Shown here: positions 39,479 through 47,070 of the stretch, one piece after another
Layout: every line of letters begins with the position of its first letter
How positions within the stretch are numbered: position 1 is the stretch's first letter
Assembly (NCBI GenBank): GCA_913058245.1
Contig: CAJXQJ010000004.1
Span: 62,001 to 126,000, forward strand
Source: an uncultured Colwellia sp.
Lineage (GTDB): Bacteria; Pseudomonadota; Gammaproteobacteria; Enterobacterales; Alteromonadaceae
Reading direction: 5' to 3'
Length of the DNA stretch: 64,000 nt
Position numbers and translations under genes: made by a program
Notes under the pieces: generated by a model
Databases searched by the model: none
Told to the model about the DNA's origin: nothing
What the model saw: only the letters and a program-made list of their open reading frames with translations

Positions 39479-40735
39479 TTAATTTATTAATACTTGTTGG
39501 TGTTCTTGCCAATCACTGGTATCTGAAATAATAATTTCATCGCCAACAGTTAAGCCAGAAAGTACCTGAATTTTGTTAACTGAACTTTGCCCAAGACTGA
39601 CCTGCTTTTTCTCAGCAAACTGTTGATCTACAGTAAGCTTAAACAAATCCACTTGGCTATCTCGTGGTGCAAAAACCGGGCGGTTTACAAACAAGGCATT
39701 TTCAATATTGCTAATTTCTATCAAGCCATCAACCGTGAGTTCAGGGCGCACTTCACTCGGTAAATTACCGATAAGATTAACATCTACCTGAACCATACCC
39801 GATTTCACGGCAGGGTCGATACGACTAACCTTGCCAGCAATTTGACTAGTACGAGTATCTATATGCACTACTTGCCCTACTTTAATATCTTTCACTCGCA
39901 CTTCCTGTACTTGCAGTTCAGCAAACAGCGAGCTTTGATCAGCAATAAGAGCAACACTACTACCTATCTGTGTTCGCTCTCCTAATTCGAGTGACACTTG
40001 TTGAATGATGCCTGACGTTGATGCGGTAACCGATAATGCCTCAACTTGTGCTAATACCCGTTGATAATTATTCTCCATCAAGCCTAAACGCGCCTGTTGT
40101 GCTGTTTTAGTTGCCGCCATTGTTAATTTCATTTTCGCAACTTTTTGTTGTTGCGCTTGCCAATATTGCAGTTGTTGTTTAACGGCAAGCTGGCTTTTTT
40201 GATAATCTAATGCTGATACTGTTGCATTACCTTGTTCCATCAAAGCGGTTTCGGCATCTAACTTTAGCTTTGCTGATAAATAGCTATATTCAGACGCCAC
40301 CACAGCATTTTCAATGTCGACAAGTTGTGACTCTAATGACACATATGCCGCGTTACTTTCTGCTTTATTTGCCTTTAACTCCCAACTAACTTTTTCTAAT
40401 TCACGCTCAAGTTCAGGATTGCTAAGTTTAACGAGCACATCCCCTAAGTTAACTTTCGCTCCTGGCTTAACAAAAACTTGCTCAATTCGGCCGGCAACTT
40501 GCGCAGAAACCCAACGAATATTTTCTGGTTTTAACAACCCTGTAGCGCGTACATTAACTAAAAATAGGCCTTGTTCAACTTTAGCTGTTACTAACTTTTC
40601 ATGATCAACCATATAAGAGGCATCACCTAGTGTTTGAGTCAAACGCCAAGCTAGAAAAACAAATAACATTGCCGGTATAACAAACCAGTACTTTTTCCAT
40701 AATGTTTGCTTTGGCTTAATTCGTTGCGTATCCAT
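39479..40735 (-). CDS. HlyD/MacA-type periplasmic adaptor protein
   Basis: Membrane-fusion protein of 418 residues. An N-terminal membrane anchor (YWFVIPAMLFVFLAWRL) is followed by a lipoyl-like segment (ATGLLKPENIRWVSAQVAGRIEQVFVKPGAKVNLGDVLVKL), an alpha-helical hairpin rich in glutamine and lysine (about 125-240), the second lipoyl half (LSVTASTSGIIQQVSLELGERTQIGSSVALIA) and a C-terminal barrel region. It should bridge the MacB-like permease to an outer-membrane channel, which is not encoded here. It is the first gene of the unit. AAGGAAAA precedes the ATG, and a near-consensus sigma-54 promoter is 37 bases upstream. Confidence 0.93.
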   Translation of the reverse strand: MDTQRIKPKQTLWKKYWFVIPAMLFVFLAWRLTQTLGDASYMVDHEKLVTAKVEQGLFLVNVRATGLLKPENIRWVSAQVAGRIEQVFVKPGAKVNLGDVLVKLSNPELERELEKVSWELKANKAESNAAYVSLESQLVDIENAVVASEYSYLSAKLKLDAETALMEQGNATVSALDYQKSQLAVKQQLQYWQAQQQKVAKMKLTMAATKTAQQARLGLMENNYQRVLAQVEALSVTASTSGIIQQVSLELGERTQIGSSVALIADQSSLFAELQVQEVRVKDIKVGQVVHIDTRTSQIAGKVSRIDPAVKSGMVQVDVNLIGNLPSEVRPELTVDGLIEISNIENALFVNRPVFAPRDSQVDLFKLTVDQQFAEKKQVSLGQSSVNKIQVLSGLTVGDEIIISDTSDWQEHQQVLIN

Positions 40736-40771
40736 TATTTTCCTTGCGCTTTATAACCTTACCTCTGTTAT

Positions 40772-40788
40772 TACAAGATAAGTGCCAA
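40772..40788 (-). promoter_or_regulatory. Sigma-54 (RpoN) promoter for the adaptor-ABC-regulator unit
   Basis: On the minus strand the sequence TTGGCACTTATCTTGTA matches the RpoN consensus YTGGCACG-N4-TTGCW, with the GG and the downstream G at exact spacing. The -12 element reads TTGTA, with one substitution in the GC dinucleotide. It lies 37 bases upstream of the adaptor ATG, a suitable leader. The same unit encodes an NtrC-type activator. Confidence 0.75.
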
Positions 40789-40856
40789 CAGCAAAAGAAA
40801 AATAAACACTTAATAAACAACACGTTAAAAAAAGACATTACATAGAGAAATGGTAC

Positions 40857-40887
40857 TGTAGCGAAATCGACACAATACAATGTAGCA
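40857..40887. promoter_or_regulatory. Candidate enhancer sites of the NtrC-type regulator
   Basis: Two TGTAGC half-sites 24 bases apart, the first inside the imperfect palindrome TGTAGCGAAATCGACA and the second in AATGTAGCA. They lie roughly 70-115 bases upstream of the sigma-54 promoter, the usual distance for activator binding, and share a nine-base word with the palindrome before the regulator gene. Confidence 0.4.
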
Positions 40888-41022
40888 ATAATGGAACACT
40901 AATAACGAGGCAAGTATTTTAAATTAACCTCTAAGAGATACTGGGCAGCAAATATTACTATCAATACTGATGGTAAAATTATCCCGCACGTTGCAACTTA
41001 CATTCAACAGGAGAGGATAGTC

Positions 41023-41145
41023 ATGAAGAATACTTTTAGAAAAGGAAATGGCTATCGTTTCACCATCGAAGTAATAGGTAACGAAGGAAAATAAGGCGAA
41101 GATAAATCAAATCAAACGTTAACATTTGGGCTGGACAGCAGATGA
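41023..41145 (+). pseudogene. Decayed small ORF, possibly a DUF3861-like remnant
   Basis: A strong AGGAGAGG site precedes an ATG, giving MKNTFRKGNGYRFTIEVIGNEGK before an in-frame TAA. Reading through, the frame continues GEDKSNQTLTFGLDSR to a TGA, and then ELFTTMPILKSAVKVALKTGT to a TAG. The combined pattern of a YRFTIEV strand followed by an LTFGLDS strand reminds me of the small DUF3861 proteins. Three stops in a plausible reading frame suggest decay. Alternatively the first 23 codons may be a leader or small peptide. The rest of the 700-base gap between the adaptor gene and rnpB holds the RpoN elements and nothing else I recognise. Confidence 0.35.
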
Positions 41146-41400
41146 GAGCTATTTACCACAATGCCGATCTTAAAAAGTGCAGTGAAAGTAGCACTTAAAA
41201 CAGGTACATAGGTACTCATGTTATTTTACTTAATGTAAGAGGCTATGCATATTGGTCGTTAAGGTTTTAGTACATAATAAACTTTAGGTTTATTAAATAA
41301 TTTAGGTGCGATGGCTCGCAATCACCTGACGTAAGAAATTGTCTAGCGCCAGAGTTTAAGCAGTTGACAAAAGGAATCATTTCCAGGGATAAATTAGAAA

Positions 41401-41422
41401 ACCCTCGCATTACTGCGAGGGT
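41401..41422 (-). terminator. Terminator hairpin downstream of rnpB
   Basis: Perfect inverted repeat ACCCTCGCA / TGCGAGGGT just beyond the rnpB 3' end, followed on the minus strand by TTTTC. Suits termination of the RNase P RNA transcript. Confidence 0.75.
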
Positions 41423-41432
41423 TTATAGAATA

Positions 41433-41827
41433 AGTGAGTTGACACATAAGCCGGGTTTTGTATCTTTCCTTTTCAAAAAAAGAAAGTGACAATCATTCGT
41501 CTAGGCTATAAATCGCTCTATAGCTCAAGCAACCTACCCGGTTTCAACGCGAGCCACGCCATATGAAACCCTATTTGGTCTTGCTCCGGGTGGAGTTTAC
41601 CCTGCAATTACTGTTACCAGCAATCCGGTGCGCTCTTACCGCACCCTTTCAGCCTTACCTGTTCCGCAAGCGGTCATCGGCGGTCTTCTCTCTGCTGCAC
41701 TTGTCGTCGGCTTACGCCGCCCAGGTGTTACCTGGCACCCTGCTCATTGGAGCCCGGACTTTCCTCCCCTCCATCTGTCTACCCGAAGGCACAACGATGA
41801 AGCAGCGATTGTCTCGTCAACTCGGGG
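41433..41827 (-). ncRNA. rnpB: RNase P RNA (class A), rnpB
   Basis: Catalytic RNA of ribonuclease P, which matures tRNA 5' ends. On the minus strand, the terminal P1 helix is formed by GAGTTGAC at the 5' side and GTCAACTC at the 3' side. Conserved elements are GAGGAAAGTCCGGGCTCC near the 5' end, the GGTAAGGCTGAAAGGGTGCGGTAAGAGCGCACC block, GGTAAACTCCACCCGGAGCAAGACCAAATAGG and the 3' ACAAAACCCGGCTTA. Length of about 390 bases is normal for type A. The two plus-strand ORFs within it in the ORF track are spurious. It lies between the exporter unit and rsmI. Confidence 0.96.
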
Positions 41828-41887
41828 CGCATTCTACGTGATATTACTAAGCTTTAAAAGCGTAACACTACTATATTCAGAAGTATC

Positions 41888-42742
41888 TTAAGAATCTTTC
41901 ATTGCCAAGGCATATTCATACAGGGCATTTTTCTTCACTCCGTGAATTTCTGCTGCTATTGCACAGGCTTTTTTAGGCTTCATTTCAGACAACAGTAACT
42001 TTAATGTTGCTACAACATGAGCAGGAATATCATTTGGGTCAACTTTATGGCCTTCAATAATCAATACCATTTCACCCTTGAGTTGATTTGGATCTTCTTG
42101 TAGCCATGCCAATAAGTTTTCAGCGCTATCAGAATGTATAGTTTCAAAGGTTTTGGTTAACTCTCTAGCCATCACCACATAACGCTCACCACCAAGCGTT
42201 TTAACAATATCAGCCACGGTATCAATGGCGCGGCGCGGTGCATCATAAAACACCATGGTACGTGTTTCATTTGCTAACTCATTTAATGTTGCTTGCCGAG
42301 CACTAGACTTTGACGGCAAAAAGCCTTCAAATGTGAATCTATCTGTTGGCAAACCAGCAACGGAAAGTGCAGATATAGCGGCACAAGCACCAGGAATAGG
42401 CGAAACACTTAAACCAAGTTGGCGACAGTGGCGAACCAAATGAAAGCCCGGATCGCTAATCAATGGTGTACCTGCATCTGACACTAACGCGACACTTTTT
42501 CCTTCTTGTAATAGTTTTGATATTTGCTCTTGCCGCTGTCGCTCATTGTGATCATGCATCGACATTGTTCTGTTTTTAATACTAAAAGCAGACAATAACC
42601 GCTGAGTATGTCGGGTATCTTCACAAGCAATAACATCAACATGAGCCAATACCTCTAATGCTCGTTGGCTGATATCAGCTAAGTTGCCAATGGGGGTAGC
42701 AACAATATAAAGAGTACTGGGCTGAATAATTTGTTCCGACAT
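41888..42742 (-). CDS. rsmI: 16S rRNA (cytidine(1402)-2'-O)-methyltransferase RsmI
   Basis: SAM-dependent methyltransferase of 284 residues that 2'-O-methylates C1402 of 16S rRNA. It begins with [25 protein letters not shown] and has [59 protein letters not shown] and [10 protein letters not shown], all typical of the tetrapyrrole-methylase-like fold of RsmI (old name YraL). It diverges from lpoA, the same arrangement as in E. coli. Confidence 0.96.
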   Translation of the reverse strand: MSEQIIQPSTLYIVATPIGNLADISQRALEVLAHVDVIACEDTRHTQRLLSAFSIKNRTMSMHDHNERQRQEQISKLLQEGKSVALVSDAGTPLISDPGFHLVRHCRQLGLSVSPIPGACAAISALSVAGLPTDRFTFEGFLPSKSSARQATLNELANETRTMVFYDAPRRAIDTVADIVKTLGGERYVVMARELTKTFETIHSDSAENLLAWLQEDPNQLKGEMVLIIEGHKVDPNDIPAHVVATLKLLLSEMKPKKACAIAAEIHGVKKNALYEYALAMKDS

Positions 42743-42825
42743 ATTAAAATACTTGTGTTGAGACTGAAGAGGATGAAGTTTATTATAAAGCTATCTTAAA
42801 AAGTACGGATTTCTTAACTTTGATA

Positions 42826-44667
42826 ATGACAAATTACTTTTCAGCTCGAAAAAGTACACTTATAACCGTAATTAGCCTGATGGTTTTAGCGAGTTGTTCA
42901 ACAACAAAACCAAGTAAGTCTGAAAAAGTGTTACCAAAAAAAGCCGAGATCATAGAAACCGTTAATGCAACACTTAGCGCTGATGAATTGGTAGCACAAG
43001 CCATTGCTCAAGAAAACGACCAAGCGGTAACTACCTTTATACAAGCCAGCTCATTATATTTAGTAGAAGCTAAGCCTCATAAAGCATTGTGGTTAGCAAC
43101 TCAAACCAAACCTTTAACTCAAAGCCTACTAAATCAATATCATTTAGCTGTGATCAGTGCGCAAAGCCTATTAGCATTAGAGCGCTTTGACAAAGCGCAA
43201 GAAGCACTTAACAATGCTAATGAAGTAAAGAAAAATATAACGAACTCACATATTTTTGACTACTATCAAACACTCGCTGTAGTGCAATTAAAGCGTAATT
43301 TACCAATAGCGGCTCTAGACGCAAGCTTACGAGCATTTGCAAAGAATCCCGATGCAACAAACGCTGATATTGAGATAATTTGGCAGCAACTATGCCAATT
43401 ATCTCAATGGCAGCATCAACAATTACGAAAAATGGCGGCACCGAACGTTGATGGCTGGAGCAAACTACTGACATTCGCCAACAAATTTGGTGATGACAAT
43501 GCTCGTCTGAAACGCTATTTAGTCCAGTGGCAGCGTGATTTTAGCACCCACCCGGCACAAGTTATTGTTGCACAATTACAACAAACACAAGCAACACTTA
43601 TTAATGAAAATAATAATGTTGCGGTCATCATTCCGCTATCGGGAAAACAGGTACGTGCCGGTAAAGTAGCTCAACAAGGCGTATTGGCTGCATATAATAA
43701 CAATACTGCGACAATACATTTCATCGACTCCAACAACTTAGAAATGGCAACACTAGCGACTAAGTTAGAAGAGCTAAATATTGATTATGTTATTGGCCCG
43801 CTACTAAAAGAGAATGTTAAAAATTATTTAGCGCAAACCGACATTTCAACGCCAACATTACTACTTAATCTGCCAGGAAATATCGTGTTAAAGCCACACC
43901 AAGTGGCATTATCTATGCGTCCGGAAGATGAAGCAATACAGGCAGCCACTACCTTAAGTCGTCAGCGATACCAAAAGCCACTTATTTTAAGCCATCAAGA
44001 CAAAGCGAGCCGTCGTATTGCTCAAACTTTTAGCCAGCAATGGCAACATATAACTGGGCAGCAACCTGAAACAGTATTTTTTAATGGCGACGCAAAAATG
44101 CAGAACCAGCTTAAAGCTAGCCTCAGTGTTGATACAAGCCAAGAACGAACGAAAGAATTAAATAGCCGTATTAAGTACTCAATTAAAAGTGAGCTACGCA
44201 ATCGTCGCGATATTGATATGATTTATATTGTCGGCATGCCGTTAGAAACTAAATTACTGAAACCTTACATTGACGTTAATACCAGTCCATTTGCTGATAT
44301 TATCCCGATATATGCTAGCTCTCGAAGCCATAGTGCTAAAAATGATAAAAGCGATAATCGCGACTTATCTGGCTTAGTTTTTACCGAAATGCCATGGCAA
44401 TTATCAGGTAAACAACAAAATAAAGCATTAGCCGCACAAGCGAAAAAGCTATGGCCAAACCGCAGCGATAGTTTACAAACTATTTTTGCCATGGGTTTTG
44501 ATAGTTTAGCGCTGGTCGATAAACTTTCTGCCATGAAAGATAAAACTTATCTTAGACATTATGGTCAAACCGGCATATTACAGTTAGCAGACAACAATAT
44601 ATTAAAACGCAGTTTGGTTTGGGGTAAATACAGCCGAAACAAGGTGCAAGAAATTGCCATCGACTAA
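42826..44667 (+). CDS. lpoA: Penicillin-binding protein activator LpoA
   Basis: Outer-membrane lipoprotein of 613 residues that stimulates the peptidoglycan synthase PBP1a from outside the sacculus. The lipobox is LMVLASCSTT with the modified cysteine near residue 26. The N-terminal half contains helical repeat-like sequence, and the C-terminal half has a periplasmic-binding-protein fold starting at NNVAVIIPLSGKQVRAGKVAQQGVLAAY, with LNIDYVIGPLLKENV. The ORF track starts at a TTG; the ATG at 42826 gives a normal lipoprotein signal. The downstream yraN-diaA-dolP order matches E. coli. Confidence 0.92.
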   Translation: MTNYFSARKSTLITVISLMVLASCSTTKPSKSEKVLPKKAEIIETVNATLSADELVAQAIAQENDQAVTTFIQASSLYLVEAKPHKALWLATQTKPLTQSLLNQYHLAVISAQSLLALERFDKAQEALNNANEVKKNITNSHIFDYYQTLAVVQLKRNLPIAALDASLRAFAKNPDATNADIEIIWQQLCQLSQWQHQQLRKMAAPNVDGWSKLLTFANKFGDDNARLKRYLVQWQRDFSTHPAQVIVAQLQQTQATLINENNNVAVIIPLSGKQVRAGKVAQQGVLAAYNNNTATIHFIDSNNLEMATLATKLEELNIDYVIGPLLKENVKNYLAQTDISTPTLLLNLPGNIVLKPHQVALSMRPEDEAIQAATTLSRQRYQKPLILSHQDKASRRIAQTFSQQWQHITGQQPETVFFNGDAKMQNQLKASLSVDTSQERTKELNSRIKYSIKSELRNRRDIDMIYIVGMPLETKLLKPYIDVNTSPFADIIPIYASSRSHSAKNDKSDNRDLSGLVFTEMPWQLSGKQQNKALAAQAKKLWPNRSDSLQTIFAMGFDSLALVDKLSAMKDKTYLRHYGQTGILQLADNNILKRSLVWGKYSRNKVQEIAID

Positions 44668-45028
44668 TGATGAGAGTTCAATTTCAATAGGAAAAGTGAC
44701 CGAGCAATTAGCGGCCAACTTTTTAGAGACGCAAGGGCTAGTATTAAAAACGCGTAATTTTCATAATCGTCGTGGTGAACTCGACCTGATTATGACAGAA
44801 GCAGACACTTGGGTGTTTATTGAAGTAAAATATCGCCAACATTCACACTTTGGCGGTGCTATTTCTGCCATTTCTGCTTCAAAACAGCAAAAAATTAAAC
44901 AATGTGCAGCATATTACCTGCAACAAACAGGATTAAATGAATATAATACCAGCTGCCGATTCGATGTTATTGCCTTGCAAGGTAATATCAACAACCCAGA
45001 GATTACTTGGCTGAAAAACGCCTTTTGA
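44654..45028 (+). CDS. yraN: YraN family (UPF0102) nuclease-like protein
   Basis: Small protein of 124 residues with the restriction-endonuclease-like core of UPF0102: FLETQGLVLKTRNFHNRRGELDLIMTEADTWVFIEVKYR, containing the E-x-D and E-V-K catalytic-type residues. Its cellular role is not settled. No in-frame ATG exists near the expected start, and a TTG at 44654 inside the end of lpoA, preceded by AAGGTG at good distance, is the best start. The 14-base overlap implies coupling to lpoA. Confidence 0.9.
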   Translation: MPSTNDESSISIGKVTEQLAANFLETQGLVLKTRNFHNRRGELDLIMTEADTWVFIEVKYRQHSHFGGAISAISASKQQKIKQCAAYYLQQTGLNEYNTSCRFDVIALQGNINNPEITWLKNAF

Positions 45029-45035
45029 TGAATAA

Positions 45036-45647
<612 letters not shown>

Positions 45648-45648
45648 T

Positions 45649-46221
45649 ATGTCAGTAAAATCATTATTAAGTGTTGTTGCAGTTGCAGCACTTTTGCAAG
45701 GCTGTGTAGCTGCTGCAGTTGTTGGGGTTGTTGGCGGCGCAAGCGTTGCGACAGACAACCGCTCATTAGGTAATCAAATTGATGATCAGAAAATCGAAAT
45801 AGATGCCCATGCAAAACTCGCTGCAAGTGAAGCCCTAAGTGATAACACAAATTTACAAGTAGTCAGCGTAAATGGAAGTGTCTTGGTTGTTGGTCAAGCA
45901 CCTAACAGTTACCTGCGTGATCAAGCAATTAAGATACTTAATGACATCAATGGTGTTAAGCAGCTTCACAATCAAATTCGCATCAGCAATACCACTGCAT
46001 TTACCACCAAAACTAATGACGTTTGGCTAACATCTAAAGTGAAAACAGCATTATTTAGTAGTGATGAGTTAGATGCCACAAATATTAAGGTAGTCACCGA
46101 GAACGGTGAAGTATTTTTAATGGGTTTAGTCACCAAGTCGCAAGCAAATAATGCTGTTGATATTGCTCGTAATGTTGGTGGTGTAAATCGTGTATTTAAA
46201 ATATTTGAGTATATTGATTAA
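45649..46221 (+). CDS. dolP: Division- and outer-membrane-associated BON lipoprotein DolP (YraP)
   Basis: Lipoprotein of 190 residues with two BON domains, located on the inner face of the outer membrane and important for envelope integrity. The signal peptide ends in a lipobox LLQGC (cysteine about residue 19). The domains cover about residues 45-112 and 120-188, each with the NGSVLVVGQAP or NGEVFLMGLV beta pair and a closing GGVNRVF motif. The start at 45649 has GAGGA upstream; the longer ORF runs back into diaA. Terminal gene of the lpoA-yraN-diaA-dolP unit. Confidence 0.92.
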   Translation: MSVKSLLSVVAVAALLQGCVAAAVVGVVGGASVATDNRSLGNQIDDQKIEIDAHAKLAASEALSDNTNLQVVSVNGSVLVVGQAPNSYLRDQAIKILNDINGVKQLHNQIRISNTTAFTTKTNDVWLTSKVKTALFSSDELDATNIKVVTENGEVFLMGLVTKSQANNAVDIARNVGGVNRVFKIFEYID

Positions 46222-46313
46222 CACAAAATAACCCAACAAAATTGAAGATGTTCGTGGCAAAAAGCGATGAAGTATTGAGCTTTTTTAAAGCAGAAACTGA
46301 CAGTTTTTACTGA

Positions 46314-46390
46314 CTATGACATACTGTTCTTCTTGAACATCACCATTGATTCACATCTTTGTGACCATGGCATACGGTTCGTCCTGAACA
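46314..46390 (+). repeat. Imperfect 26-base direct repeat pair containing small inverted repeats
   Basis: Units at 46314-46339 and 46365-46390 agree in 21 of 26 positions (CTATGACATACTGTTCTTC and CCATGGCATACGGTTCGTC at their starts). Each ends in a small palindrome (TGTTC-TTCT-TGAACA and GTTC-GTCCT-GAAC). It sits in the 230-base gap after dolP, just before a terminator. I do not recognise the family; it may be a short interspersed repeat. Confidence 0.5.
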
Positions 46391-46393
46391 TAA

Positions 46394-46422
46394 AAAAAGC
46401 AAACCATAGGGTTTGCTTTTTT
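46394..46422. terminator. Bidirectional terminator between dolP and a small hypothetical gene
   Basis: Perfect stem AAAAAGCAAACC / GGTTTGCTTTTT with a four-base loop, giving A- and T-runs on both sides. Serves dolP and the convergent small gene. Confidence 0.87.
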
Positions 46423-46450
46423 CGTTCTGTCATATTAATTTTTTACACAC

Positions 46451-46882
46451 CTAATAATTAGGCTCACCCTCAAATAAGTTACTCACTTCTTGCTGTTTAT
46501 CTGATAATAATTCTTGCTCTAACCACGTCAATGCCTGCTGCCAACCAAGCTCTAAACCCGAAAACAATTGGCTATTCCAATTATCGTGAGCACGCTTTTC
46601 ATTAAGCTCTTCAACCAGAGTTTTGCATTCATCGGTATAATATACGAATGCTATTGCTTTTAACCCCTGATATGAACCGATAGATAACTGAGCTTCATAA
46701 CTATAAGAATACTCATTAATACGGTTTATCAACATGCCGAAGTCGCCAAAAATATGAGCTTTAAAAAAGTCATCACACTCTTCAATCATTTCAAGTGATA
46801 ATTCAACACCATCATCAATACACACTTCAACAATATTTTCAGCAAGTAAAGTAAAGTAACCAAAACTCAACCTATGTTTCAT
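46451..46882 (-). CDS. Small hypothetical protein, SpoIIAA/STAS-like by appearance
   Basis: Protein of 143 residues without signal peptide or membrane segment. It starts HRLSFGYFTLLAENIVEVCIDDGVEL and continues with a helix (SLEMIEECDDFFKAH), a strand pair (GDFGMLINRINEYSYSYEAQ) and a C-terminal helix (LELGWQQALTWLEQELL). This alternation resembles small SpoIIAA-like or STAS-fold proteins, and a second protein of similar layout is at 56.0 kb. Family and function are not known to me. It lies alone between dolP and mrcB, leftward. Confidence 0.65.
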   Translation of the reverse strand: MKHRLSFGYFTLLAENIVEVCIDDGVELSLEMIEECDDFFKAHIFGDFGMLINRINEYSYSYEAQLSIGSYQGLKAIAFVYYTDECKTLVEELNEKRAHDNWNSQLFSGLELGWQQALTWLEQELLSDKQQEVSNLFEGEPNY

Positions 46883-47070
46883 TTGTCCTCTCTAACTAGG
46901 TAATAGAATGGATATTTCCTTTACTGCAGCATTGCTTCCTTTGCTATTTTTATTAACAACCTTGTAAATTTAGCTACCTATTAACCATAGGTTTATTAGT
47001 TAACTTATTCAAATGCTCATATGCCAAAGCTGAGCAATTAGTACTTTAGTGCATTGAATTAATTATTAAA

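Noticed and set aside
41563-41891. Two plus-strand ORFs of 87 and 92 codons
   Set aside because: They lie wholly or mostly within the RNase P RNA gene on the other strand, whose conserved core and P1 helix are evident.
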